Shown here piece after piece: positions 44,427-55,611 of a stretch of DNA of 64,000 nt. The notes under the pieces are model-generated. The model ran no database searches, was not told where the DNA came from, and saw only the letters and a list, made by a program, of their open reading frames with translations. Made by a program: the position numbers and the translations under genes. Position 1 is the stretch's first letter, and each line of letters opens with the position of its first letter. Origin of the DNA: Euryodendron excelsum (Eukaryota; Streptophyta; Magnoliopsida; Ericales; Pentaphylacaceae); contig CM065393.1 of assembly GCA_033060915.1 (NCBI GenBank), positions 5,089,001 to 5,153,000 on the forward strand. Direction: 5' to 3'.

Positions 44427-46091
44427 TAATATTATGATAAAATAGTATTAATAGGAAGAAGAGGATGGGGTGAAGAATCCATATTAGAAACCAAAAGATA
44501 AAAAGAAAAGGAAGTGAACTGTAAAAGAGGATTGGGAAGTTTTAAGGAAAAATCAAACATGATGAGAAATATAAATTTGGTTAGATGCAGGATGATAACA
44601 CCGAAATCCTTTATGTTGGGAAGAAAAACCTAATGAAACATAAGGGAGAGACCTGAGAGAGAGCTTATGTGGCATAATAGCCTGCAATTGGGGATAACAC
44701 AAACAAAGTCCACAAATGATCAAAAGTTGGAGTAACACCAAATAATAATTGAACCGGTGACTGTCCTTTAAGGGTAGCACTAGAAAGGAGATTAACTAAA
44801 TGAGCAGGCATATTCTAAGCTTCCCCCCAAAATTCACGAGGCATAGAAGCTTGAAAAAAGAGACTTCAAATGTATGAATAAGATGGCAATGCTTTCATTC
44901 TGCCAAACTATTTTGTTGTGGAGTATGAGGACAAGTAATGCGCTGAGTTCTGCCCAAATGAGTAAAATTTTTGATAAATTGTGCATTTGATTCACCACCA
45001 CCATCATATCATAATGATTTGATAGTTGTAGAAAATTGATTTTCAACAAGGTTCTTAAATGCAAGGAATTTATCCAAAACTTCAAATTTTAATTTCAAAA
45101 GGATACACCTATACATGTCGAGCATAATCATCAACAAAAAACACGTAATACTCATAACCAAACTTAGAGGGAATTAGTGATTGCCATAGATTAGAATGTA
45201 TTAACATTAATGGAGAAGAAGATTTAGATATAGAGGAACAAAATGGAAATTTAGCTAGTTTTCCCATCATACAAGCATTGCAAACACCAACTTTATTTGG
45301 AGAAGAGGAAACACGAATAAAATTATTTTTGGATAACAATGACAAAACAGTGTGTCCCAGGAAACCAAGTTAATGATGCTAGAGTTCTGAGCAGATTGTA
45401 CAAGCAAACAAAGTGGTATGGCATGAACAAAAATGGGTAGTAGTGGAATGGAGTGGATACAATGATCCAGAATTGGTGGATTCTATTAGCTCTTTCTTCA
45501 TCATCTTATCGTTCACAGAAAAACCAGAGGAATTAAATTCAAGTCAATAACTGTTGTCCTGACAAAATTGTCTAACAAACAAAAGTTTTCTTTTGGAGGA
45601 AACAATAAGAACATTTTTCAAATGAAAGGAATGTTAAAGAGTACGAAGAATTCAGTTACTTGCTTTAGAAATGGGCAACAAGGCACCATTGTCAACCAAA
45701 ACTTTTTCTGGACCAAGATAAGGCTAAGTTTGTAACAAATTACCTGAGGTAGCAATCATATGATTTGATGCACCTGTATCTGGATAGCAAACATCTTCTA
45801 ATGGTTCAGTAAGTTAAAGACACTGAATTGCAGTGTGGTTATGTTGTTTGCGAATCTGACATTAAACTCCACTTTTCAGTATCAAATTTTTTAAAGGTTA
45901 AGCAATTAAAGTCTGACTTGATTTGAATAGAGTAGAATTATAGAATGGCTAAGAGTAGGAATGAGAGCCATGAACATTTAAAGGAGAAGAACGTCCTCCA
46001 GTTCCACAGCCACGACTGTGGCCACGATCATGACCACCTCGTATGGCCCTGCCTCTGGAAGCATAAAAAAATCACAAGAAGATCTGATGCA
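44427..46091 (-). pseudogene. copia-1 zinc-knuckle, protease and integrase pseudogene
   Basis: Read leftwards from about 46075, an Arg/Gly/His-rich gag tail is followed by the protease motif (TGASNHMI near 45765). Pre-integrase text follows (LGPEKVLVDNGALLPI near 45700), then the integrase Cys pair CNACMMGKLAKFPF near 45270 and core text FVDDYARHV near 45120. A DGGGES-type block and HTPQQN near 44920 carry the last catalytic region. The HSDLWG box is changed to HSNLW, losing one conserved Asp. Multiple stops and frameshifts are present. The TRIM-like insertion separates it from gag, and copia-2 separates it from RT. Confidence 0.8.
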
Positions 46092-46096
46092 GAAGA

Positions 46097-46742
46097 TATT
46101 GGATTAGCCATCCCATGTGGTGAACAAGGTTGGTGGTTATGATAGGTGGCCTAATTTAAGCACCTACCTTGACTCATGTTCACACATAAGGTGGTGGGTG
46201 TGGTAGGTGGCCTAAGTTAGGCACCTACCTTAACTATGGTATGTTCACACAAGGGGTTTATAGGCATGGCTCTCTATAAATAGAGTCCTCTCTAACACCA
46301 TTCGATGAGAGCAAGATGGAAGCTCCAATGGGGAGCTCCAAAAGGGCAAGTCTGAAAGCATTTCCCCGGTGTAAGGGTGCAAGTCAAGAGATGATCTAGG
46401 GTGGCAAAAAGAGAGTTGTTTCTCTATGAGTCTTTCTGTTACAGAGATTAGGATCCTCTATTGAAGAGACTGTGAGGATGAGAGAACAAGAATAGTAAGG
46501 GTTTATGAGAGAGAGAGTTTGTGTCATGTAACTTCTCTTATAATTCTCTGTCCTATTTGTTAATAGTAAAATCTCTCGCTAGCCTATGTAAACGTAGCCC
46601 TAAATTAGTTGAGTGAACCATGTTAAATCTTGTGTCTCTTTGGTGTGTGTATTTTTGTGTGAGTGCTTCCAAGTTTTCGTGTGTACGTGGATCTGGCAAT
46701 CCTAACAACGAGATAGCAGAGCTCCGCTGTAAAATCCCAACA
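46097..46742 (+). repeat. 5' LTR of the TRIM-like element (646 bp)
   Basis: It begins TATTGGATTAGC (TG changed to TA) and ends AAAATCCCAACA. The TATA box CTCTATAAATAGAG is at 46272-46285. The 5' half contains a near-tandem pair of AGGTGGCCTAA.TTA.GCACCTACCTT boxes (46145-46171 and 46206-46232). Confidence 0.88.
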
Positions 46743-46744
46743 AG

Positions 46745-46756
46745 TGGTATCAGAGC
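46745..46756 (+). promoter_or_regulatory. primer binding site of the TRIM-like element
   Basis: TGGTATCAGAGC is a perfect 12-base match to the initiator tRNA-Met type used by copia elements, 2 bp after the LTR. Confidence 0.92.
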
Positions 46757-47654
46757 AAAGTTGCTCAGAGCAAGGTGTGTTTGCTCGACTGTGTGGGAAG
46801 TGCAAAATGTCTGCAACAGAGCCTTAGGAGGAGATCCACAATTTTTGATCTCCGTGAATTGATCAAAATTATTGGATGCACTATTTATGCATAAGGAAAA
46901 TGCACAATTTTGATCGGATTAGAAAGATCAAGTAGAGATCATGGGTGATCAGAAGCATCTAGGTCAATTGACGGCGAAAGATGAGTCATCAATCAGATGG
47001 CATGATCTTGGTTGGATGAATTAGCAACCTATACAAGCTGGTGGAGAATGTTGTGATAGGTGGAGCCATTGTCAAACTTGAGACAGTAGTGTGGGTTGAC
47101 TATAGTGAGCAAGAAGAATAAGAGTTGCTATGATGCACACGTAACAGACGCAGGAGTACATGGTCGAAATGTACAGGTGCACGAGAGACTGATCGAGTGC
47201 ATTGGAATCTGGCCAAAGAGGAGAGCAACAAATGCTGAGTGTTCACATAGAAACTCCAAGCAAAGGAAGTGAGACTCGTGTATGAAAAGGTGTGCACCTA
47301 GGACAAAACAGGTTTCATTCACTCTGGATTAAGTAAGTAGCAGTGATTGATCTCTCTAGAATATGCTCGAGCAGGAGGAGGGATGGAGCCACAAAAGACA
47401 TCTCAGTTGAGGGGGTGCAGACACCTTGATAAATAGGTGTTCGCCATACCAGGTGGGGATGGTAGTTTAATGGACACTCTAGTAAGCGGGTGTTGACAAG
47501 TGCTCTGTGAATATTGACTTCTCAATGAAAATGCAAGCCGTACTGGTTTTGAGTATGGTGGTGTGGCAAGCCAATGGCCAATGGTAGACGATGACAGAGT
47601 GAATGGATCAGTGGTCAAGGTAGGATATCCCCCATATGAGGTGGTGGGGGTGAT
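46757..47654 (+). other. internal region of the TRIM-like element
   Basis: It has no ORF with domain resemblance. It ends with a purine-rich tract (GAGGTGGTGGGGGTGA, 47638-47653) directly before the 3' LTR, the expected polypurine tract. Confidence 0.75.
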
Positions 47655-48339
47655 TGTTGGGTTAGCACCCCATGTGGGGAATAAGGTTGGTGGTTATGAT
47701 AGGTGGCCTAAGTTAGGCACCAACCTTAGCACATATTCACATATGAGGCGATGGCTATGGTAGTTGGCCTAAGTTAGGCACCTACCTTGACCATGGTATG
47801 TTCACATAAGAAGTTTGTGGTGATGGCTCTCTATAAATAGGGTCCTCTCCAACAGCATTTAATGAGAGCAAGAAGGAAGCTCCAAGGTGGAGCTTCGAGG
47901 GAAACTCCAAGGGGAACTCCAAGGGGGAGCTCCAAAAGGGCAAGTCCGGAAAGCACCGCCCCTGGTATAGGGGTGCCAGTTAGGAAACAAGTTGAGGTGG
48001 CAAAAAGAAAGTTATTCCTCTATGAGTCCTTCTGTTACAGAGATTGGGATCCTCCGTTAAAAAGACTGTGAGGATGAGAGAACGAGAATAACGAGGGTTT
48101 GTGGGAGAGAGGGTTTATGTCATGTAACTTTTCTTGTAATCCTCTATTTTATTTGTTCATTATAAAATCTCTCTTTAGCCTGTGTGGATGTAGCCCTAAG
48201 TTGGTTGGGTGAACCACGTTAAATCTTGTGTCTCTTCGGCGTGTGTATTTTTGTGTGAGTGCTTGTAAGTTTCCGTGTGTACAGGGATCTGGCAATCCCA
48301 ACAATGAGGTAGCAGAGCTCTGTTGTAAAAATCCCAACA
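47655..48339 (+). repeat. 3' LTR of the TRIM-like element (685 bp)
   Basis: It begins TGTTGGGTTAGC and ends AAATCCCAACA, with a TATA box at about 47830-47842. It aligns with the 5' LTR throughout. The length difference comes partly from an extra GGAAACTCCAAGGGGAAC-type duplication near 47890-47925. Confidence 0.88.
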
Positions 48340-48344
48340 GAAGA

Positions 48345-49130
48345 GTCCAGTTGCTTTGGTCGATGTTCTTGATTTAAGAGCAATGGACGAAGTCCAATAA
48401 ATGAAGGCAAAAGTGGTCTAGTTGTTAGCATAGTAACTAAACTAGAGTAAGCACAAGGAAGACCATTGAGAACATAAAGCACCTAGTCAGGGTCAAAAAT
48501 AGGCTAGCCAATAGCCTTGGGGGAGTCACTAATGACCTTAAGTTTGCAATTAAGAGATTGCAATTGAGTTTTCAATTGCAAATATCGGGAAGCAGTATGA
48601 TTAAGAAAATACTGCTCAATAGCAAGCCAAGCATCTCTAGCTGCAGCATTAGATGTGGTTAAAATTGTATCAAGAAGATCAACAAACATAGTAGCATTGA
48701 TCCAAGAGAGAACATTTGTGTCTTTTTGAACCCAAGAAGTATGTTCACGATTAGGAACTGCTTGGTTTGTGTCCCATTTGTAAGAAAAGGTGAGGGACAA
48801 ACCAATGATCCATCCACATGACCTACAACATTAAAGCTGTGAAGAATAGGCAAAAAGGCTGATTGCCAAACCAAATAGTTGGTTCGGTTTAACTCTATAG
48901 GCACCAATGTTTCTATACTGCCCAGAAGGCTAACAATGAAGAGAGGGAAGAGGATGTTGATGAGGAGATTGCAACAACAGATGTAAAGGAGGCCATGAGA
49001 AGGTGACAGCAACAAGAAGTAATGAAATAAGAATAACAACTTAAAATTGAAGGTCAGTAAATGGTGGAGTAATAAAGAGAAGCAGTGAGAAAGAAAAATA
49101 GGAAAAATATAGCAGGATCAGCTACTACTA
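48345..49130 (-). pseudogene. copia-1 gag pseudogene
   Basis: Read leftwards from about 48910, LNRTNYLVWQSAFLPILHSF with a VGHVDGS stretch is the N-terminal gag signature of plant copia elements. RYLQLKTQLQSL follows near 48580 and VLNGLPCAYSSLVTML near 48465. Stops and shifts occur near 48790 and 48500. About 200 bases between the PBS and the first gag codons form the leader. The remainder of gag lies beyond the TRIM-like insertion. Confidence 0.8.
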
Positions 49131-49138
49131 TGATACCA
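49131..49138 (-). promoter_or_regulatory. primer binding site of copia-1
   Basis: TGGTATCA on the minus strand follows the LTR end with no gap and is the start of the tRNA-Met type site. Confidence 0.8.
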
Positions 49139-49284
49139 TGAAAACAAATATTATCTAAAACCCTTCCCCATCGTGGGATCTGGTAGAAATATATATAGAA
49201 AAAAAAAAAGCTAGAGAATGAGTAAAGATAAATATATACATGGTAATCTACTAGAGAATGTATAAGATAATCCACAATAACAAC
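49139..49284 (-). repeat. 5' LTR of copia-1, inner part
   Basis: It matches the 3' LTR (20193-20378) from the CTGTTTTCA end up to AACAAC. The last roughly 40 bp are separated by the Tat/Ogre-like insertion and should lie beyond its far end, outside the window. ACAAC (49280-49284) is the candidate target duplication of that insertion. Confidence 0.8.
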
Positions 49285-52200
49285 TATCGTGCCCCGATTT
49301 TTAGCACTCGAAAAAATAAACAAGTGGAAAAAAACACAGTACTCTGTCATTAGAACTCATCCTCCTAGAATGACGAATGCGATTAGGTTTGAACTTGAAA
49401 ATGATTTGATTAAGGGCTTTCAAAAGATTTGGAGTCACCACCTAACTTTTTTAAGGTGAGTTACTTCAACTAAAACTAAGTGCAATCCAAATATTAAACT
49501 TAGGGATTTTGAAAAAGTTTTGGAAAAACTTCCTCAAGAGAGGGTTTTTAAGAAAATAGATTGTTGACAACCTTTAAAAAGATTTAAGTCATTTTAGAAA
49601 ATAACTCAGTTTTGGTCTCTCGAAAACAGTGATTCTAAATTCAAAGTTGGTTTCATATAGGGAAGATGTACTAAACTATCACCCTATCCCGCCCTTGCAA
49701 TACTTACATGTCTTTCTACCCTAGATTCACTCATTTAGAATTTTTGATTATCCAATATCCAATTATATCCACTTTGAAGATTTTAGAAAGAGGGTTTCAT
49801 ATGATGCATGACATGCAAGTGTCAGAAAAAAAATTTTGATTTTGAAGATATAAAGAGAGGATTTGAAGTTTGAAAAAGATTGTGAAAATTGAAAAACTTG
49901 AAAAAAATTCTGGAAATTGAAAACTTGAAAAAATTATGGAATTGGATATTTGAAAAAGGTTATGGAATTGAAAACTTAAAAAAGGTTGTGGCCGCACCCA
50001 TGAAGGTTGCCTACGTATCCCTTTATTAGGAATTAGGTCAGTTGTAATTCGAACTTGGGGTCCGATTGAAAATAGATACTTCAAGGTCTTTTTTTATTTG
50101 AAAAAACACTTTGAGACCTTTAGAAAGTTCAACTTGAAAATGTTTGATTTGGAACTTTGACCAGAGGATTTGAAAGTGAACTTAAAATTGACTTTGGTTT
50201 AAAATTAAACTTAAAATTGACTTTGATTTGAAATTAAACTTGGCTTTGATTTGGAAAAATTGAGTTGAGCTTTGAAATCATCTTGACTTAGATTGAAGTT
50301 TAAAAAAAAAAATCATCTTGGTTGAAAAAAGAGTTTTAGAAAAGAGTTGAAACTTCCTAACTTTGGAGTTAGGGTTGAACTTGAGTTTGACCTCCTAGGC
50401 CTTGGGTAACCTAGAATTGAAGCATGCAATTGAATTAGAAAGATTTTCTTTGCAATTGAAAGGTTTAATTCTTGAAAGTTGAATTTTAGAAAAACTTTGA
50501 ATTAGGAAAGTCTTGATTTAGAAAGATTAGAAAATGATTTGATGTAGAAACACTTGTCTTGAAAAGACTTGTAAAGATTTGACTTGATTTAGAAATGTTT
50601 GATTTGGAAGAATTTGAAAAGTTAGAATTTAAAAAACTTGAATTTAGGAAAGTTTTGAATTAAGAAGATTCCATTTCAAGAAAGTTCTATTTTTGAAAAG
50701 TTTCTATTTTAGGAAATAGTTGATTTTTGAAAGATTTGAGCTTTGGGAAGTTTTGAATTTAGAAACATTTGAACTTAGAAAGATTTGAAATTTGAAAAAA
50801 TTGGGAAGTTTGAATTTAAGAAATATTTGAATTTAAAAAAGATTGAAATTAGGAAATATTAGAATTCAAAACGATTTGATACTTTAAAATTTAGAAAGTT
50901 AGGATTTGGAAAGGTTTGAAATTAGAAAAGATTTGACTTCTATTTTCTAAAGTTGGAGATTGGATTTTATTTACAAAAATAGATGATTTGATTTTGTTTT
51001 CAAAATTAGAGAATTTGATTTAGTTTCTTAAATTGGAAGATTTGATTTGACATGAAATTAAAAATGTTAAATTTTGAAAATCTTGAATTTGGAGATCTAT
51101 GATTTGACGTAGAAAATAGGAAATCATGATTTTAAAAAAGGAATTAGGGTTTCTAATTATGGATTCTATGGCTTGACTTAGACTTCAAAGCAAAGAGTTT
51201 TTGAAAAGTAGATCTTTGAAAATAGTTTTTTTTAAGAAGTATATTTGCAAAACTATTTGGAAAGAGATTTGAATATAGACTTTTGCAAGTTTCTTGAATG
51301 TTTCACTTTCCTAAAACGATTCTAACCATGAAAAGATTAAAACCATTCTAGGATTGTAATTTTGAAAACAAATAGGGTTTGAAATATAGACCATAATGAT
51401 CAAATTGAATATAATACTTTCTTAAAACAACCCTAACCATAGAATGGCTAGAACCATCTTAAGACTGTGGTTTTGATAAAAATAATTTAGGGCTTAAACC
51501 TAAACTTTGGACCTTGATGGTCACATTAAATATAACACTTTCCTGAAACAACTCTAACCATGGAATGGCTAGAATCATCCTTAGAGTGTGATTTTGAAAA
51601 CATGTTTGAAAGAAGGAGATTTTGAATGCAAGTTTTGAAATAGAATTTTGATGCAAGTTTAAAAACAACTTTGAATACAATTTTGAATGCAAGGTATGAA
51701 CATGATAACCATAATGTAATAGGGTCGTGAACACACAAGATTAGGTTTCACCACATAATCATGGGGGCCGAACCTACACCATATAAGGTTGAACTAGAAG
51801 AAAGCCCCCAACATAGTGACCTTCAATAATCCTTCATAAGCATGAATCAAGGAGTTTCTTGTTTCAAGTATGCAAGAAAAAGAGGTAGAAGATGGGAATT
51901 AAAATAGAAGACAACTGAAGTGGGTTAGGAGAGAGAGGAGAGAGGGGGATTACATAAAAGTAAATAGAAAACTAGCCTCGTATTCTTCTTGCTTTGATTG
52001 CTTTGTTTGCTTTACTTGACTTAAACTTTGAGTGCTTTGAAGATGCAGTACTTGATCTTCAATGGATGTTTTGAGGGTTGTGTTTGAGTGTATACGATGT
52101 ATGGAGGATAGGGTTTGAGTGTATGGAGGCTAGGGTTTGAAGAGGCTTGAAAGAATTAGGGTTTTAAGGGACTTCGAGCACTATTTTCAAAAAGACAAAG

Positions 52201-52822
52201 TTGTTGGATTGAGTTTGTGGACCTTTTATTAGGCAAGAGGAGGATCTGTATTTATAGGCATATCGAATAGGAATTGGTGCTTGTTGCAATGGTGCTAGGC
52301 CATTTTTTTTGGCTTAAATGGCACCAACAACTTTGCAATATTTCTAAGGTGACAAGAAACAGATCTTTGACCCTTGTGATGTAAGACAGAAGATTTGGAC
52401 ACTTGTCCTAGTGACTACCATGCAATTTTTGGCATGGCTTCAGTAAGAGTGACTTGATGATTAGAGCCAGAATAGTTAAAAAGGTGATTACCCACCAAGG
52501 ACAAAATGGTTATTTTGAGTCAGGTTTACTGGAATGGACTCGAAATGGTCCAAAAAGGTATTAGAAGGCTGAGAATGTTGTTAGAAGCATTCATAAAAGG
52601 TAACTGGTTTCATACCTAGAGTTGGTGTGATTTTCAGAGGAAATTGGATGCCTGAGGGCAAAATGGTTATTTGGCTTTAAGTAAACCCAACGGGCCCAAG
52701 AAGCGACCGGTAGACTGGATTGAAGTTTAGAGGTGGGTTGGAATCTGATTGTGCATGTGATATTTGAAAGTGAGTCCGGTTAGGCTAGAGATCGTCGAGC
52801 TGGCAAAAATGGGATGTTTACA
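49285..52822 (-). repeat. 3' LTR of the Tat/Ogre-like element (3,538 bp)
   Basis: In element sense it starts TGTAAACATCCC (52822) and ends GGGGCACGATA (49285). It is shorter than the solo LTRs. The TATA box is at about 52249-52258 (minus). The GGTTGCCTACGTATCC box is at 50006-50021 on the plus strand. Long stretches, for example 50440-50640, are almost identical to 59655-59860 in the other LTR. Confidence 0.82.
52249..52258 (-). promoter_or_regulatory. TATA box of the Tat/Ogre-like 3' LTR
   Basis: CCTATAAATAC on the minus strand. The equivalent in the right LTR (about 63568-63577) reads CCTGTAAATAC, one base away from a TATA box. Confidence 0.5.
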
Positions 52823-52850
52823 ACAATCCCTCTTTTTCTGTTTTTGCTTG
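52823..52850 (-). other. polypurine tract of the Tat/Ogre-like element
   Basis: On the minus strand AAACAGAAAAAGAGGGATTG directly precedes the LTR start. Confidence 0.65.
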
Positions 52851-52967
52851 TCGAAGATAGAAAATGATAAAGTAAGGATCCCATGTTAACCGCAAGGTGA
52901 TCAGAGGAATTAAAATAGATGGAATCAAAATAGTTGGAATCTAGAGAATAGTTACCTTGAATAGATA

Positions 52968-53500
52968 TTCCATCCGACAAAATGATACTCCTCTGGTGAG
53001 GTCCACGGTCGATTCCTGGAAACAGATACTTTTTGAATCGACACTTCAACTAGCAGAATGATACTCCTCTGGGGAAATTGATTCTTCTTAAACTGGCACT
53101 CCATCTGGCAGAATAATACTCCTCTGGGGAAATTGAATGTTGATGTCTTGATACTTCTTGAACTGATACTCCGTCTGGCAGAACGATACTCCTCTTGGGA
53201 AGTCCAAGGTTGATCTCTTGAAATTGCTATTTCTTGAACAACATTCCGTCTGGTGAAACAATTCTCCTCTAGGGAAGTCTAAGGTTGATCTTCTGAAACT
53301 GTTACTTTTTGAACCAACACTCTGTTTGGCAGAATGTTACTCCTCTGGGGAAGTCCAAAGTTGATGTCTTCTTGAACCGACACTTTATTTGGCAGAATGA
53401 TACTCCTCTAGGGAAGTCCAAGTTTGATATCTTGATACTTCTTGAACTGACACTCCGTCTGGCAAAATGATACTCCTCTGGGAAAATCCAAGGTTGATTA
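52968..53500 (-). repeat. tandem array in the 3' untranslated region, 8 units of 55-76 bp
   Basis: The plus-strand anchor TACTCCTCTGG (or a close variant) starts at 52986, 53062, 53117, 53187, 53262, 53338, 53401 and 53471. It is flanked by CCGTCTGGCAGAATGA upstream and GGAAGTCCAAGGTTGAT downstream. In element sense the array ends about 150 bp upstream of the polypurine tract. Tandem repeats at this place are a known property of Tat/Ogre elements. Confidence 0.85.
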
Positions 53501-55520
53501 GGGAGGTCGAGGGTGGGCCATTGCGCTATTCTCTATTTCTTGTTGAATATGAAAGTTTGAGCTTTCTAAGCTGTGTACCGGTGCTGGAGATGTCTGAGGT
53601 TACTTGGTCACAGGGTGGTTTTAGCTCTTTTTTATGCTTTGCCTTATTCTATGTTTCTTATTTGAGAGAAATAGATAGACATGGAGTAAGTTTTTGTGCA
53701 AAATTCTAAAAATGCACAGGTAAAGGGGTGAATACATATCATTCTTTTTTATGAATGCACATACTAGAATGAAATTGAATGCATGTAATACTTTTTTGAT
53801 GAATGCACATACAAGAATGGAATTGAATGCATGTCATACTTTTTGATGGATGCACACATTTTACATATAGATGGAAATGGATGCATGCCCCATTGGATTT
53901 GCCTCAGGGTTAGTTATGAGTGTTGTATCCTAGAATTAGACACTCTTTTGAATTTCTATTTCTCTTTTGGAATTCTCCTTTTTAATTTTATCCTTTTCTT
54001 GTTAGAATGTGATAGTACTTGCACCATTCTTCGAGATTCAACTCATTGACTCATTCCCCCCCTCCCCCCTCTTATTGGAAGGAAAAACTCTCTTTAGTAG
54101 ACCTCTTGGTTTCTTCTAAGACTTTTCTTTGGATTGGTGGGCTCTCTCGAGTGGCAGTCGGCATCACCTTTTAGCAAAGCAACAGGTAGCTTCCTTCCTT
54201 AGTTTGAGAATAAAGTTATTAAAAAGTGTAGGGAAGCCTAGTTTTTGGTAGAACTATTTAACTTTTTAAATTATAGGGACCCTATAAAGACATGATCAAT
54301 CAATAAAGGGCAAATATAGATTTATGAATATCAAGATGCAGCTTAGCTTGAAAAGATTAATATCAAATATGCGTGAAACCACACAAAATTAGCACAATTG
54401 TTCGTGAGATGATCAAGACCATATTGGTAACAATGTAGTGGTGTAAGCATGAACTTCATTGAAATTAATGAGAATACGGACCCTAGGCGTGATTTAGCAT
54501 GGCATACCATGTTTAATAGCTCGCAGATTAATACACCTAGAAGTCAAACTTGTCTCATCCCATGATCTTGGTTTGCTCTTCTCTTCTTCTTCTCTTTTAT
54601 TTTTTATTTTTTATTTTTTATTTATAGAATTCCAACCCTATCTCTCCAATGATGAAAATACTGAAATGTAAAAATATAATGGTTTTCACACACATGAGTA
54701 GGTAGCTTTCCCCTCTTGTCACTTAACAATGGTAGTTGCACTCAGACTCACTTATAGTCCTTTCCATAAGTAATGAATGAGGGAATCAATAAGAGGTCAA
54801 TCTAGATGTGAGACAATCCACAAATTCCATTTAAAATAGATCATAAAGGCCGATTCCATATTCTAAGAGGTCTTGAGAAGTGTGCATTAAGATGAACATG
54901 AAACACTAATATGATAAAGATCATCAAAATCGTTAACTCATATTTATACAAGTGATCATGCACACAAGATTTAACCTCAAACAAGTATGCACATCAATCT
55001 GTTCATAATTTAATATTTGCCCCAGTGATTATGCATGTGTGGGACAGACACTATCAAAAATCTTTTTGGTTTTTCTGATTGATTTCTTTTTTGAAGATTT
55101 AATCATCCTAGGCTTGCCAATATACGCTAATCTTCTTTTGAGGGTGTAGCTACTTGCGGCTTTCCCAAGACGTCCTTCAGGGGTCGCTAGTTAGATTTTC
55201 AACGAGCTATGTGATTGATATTCATCTCTCACCCTTTTGTATTACCCCTTCCTCTGCACTTCCTGTTTCTCTTTTCCCTCTATTCAGGGTCAGAGATTGT
55301 TTCTAAATGTGCTATTATTTCCTTCGAGTCGAGGGCATCAGAAATCAAATTCATCCACAAGAGTATGAAACAAAGGGGATAAACCAGAAATCACTACTCA
55401 GCCCATTTTAGATCTATTTATATGACAAGAAAGCTCTTGATTCAAGGGAAAAATAAGAGGCAAAACAGGATGCAGAATAATAAAAGATAAGAAGAAAATG
55501 GACAAATCTAGGAAACAACC
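53501..55520. other. noncoding internal part, no pol found
   Basis: It contains three diverged 58-bp units at about 53722-53885 (GAATGCACATAC...GAATGCATGT) and a TTTTTTATTTT run at 54596-54626. None of the six frames shows RT, RNase H, integrase or protease motifs. Confidence 0.6.
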
Positions 55521-55529
55521 CTTGCACTT

Positions 55530-55547
55530 TGAAAAAAAAAAAAAAAA
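55530..55547. repeat. A-tract
   Basis: An uninterrupted run of about 17 A lies just beyond the 3' end of the gag remnant. There is nothing to show that it is a retroposed tail. Confidence 0.7.
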
Positions 55548-55611
55548 ACCCTCCAGACAGGTGTCAGAACCACATCAACTTCCCCTATGCTCCATCCGCG
55601 TGGTTCATCTC

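Larger units (their letters stand above)
46097..48339 (+). mobile_element. complete 2.2-kb TRIM-like non-autonomous LTR element
   Basis: It has two direct LTRs (46097-46742 and 47655-48339), a tRNA-Met PBS, an internal region of 912 bp without any gag or pol domain, a purine tract and a perfect TSD. It is larger than typical TRIMs (LTRs of 650-685 bp) but far smaller than any coding element. It was presumably moved by the proteins of a copia element. It interrupts copia-1 between gag and protease. Confidence 0.88.
46092..48344. repeat. 5-bp target duplication GAAGA
   Basis: GAAGA at 46092-46096 and 48340-48344 directly abut the two LTR ends of the TRIM-like element. Confidence 0.9.
20193..49284 (-). 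mobile_element. copia-1: small Ty1/copia element carrying three internal insertions and one in its 5' LTR
   Basis: Pieces on the minus strand, in element order, are 5' LTR 49284-49139, PBS 49138-49131, gag 49130-48345, zinc-knuckle/protease/integrase 46091-44427, RT/RNase H 27816-26073, RNase H end 20542-20379, and 3' LTR 20378-20193. Removing the insertions leaves an internal region of about 4.4 kb, normal for copia. The reading direction and domain order are continuous across every gap. That shows the gaps are insertions and not separate elements. All coding parts have stops and frameshifts. Confidence 0.85.

Noticed and set aside
52968..53500. CRISPR-like regular repeats
   Set aside because: Unit spacing varies from 55 to 76 bp and the inter-anchor sequence is itself repeated, so this is a tandem array.
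53831..54049. 72-codon Cys/Leu-rich frame
   Set aside because: Overlaps 58-bp repeats and has no counterpart in gag-pol.
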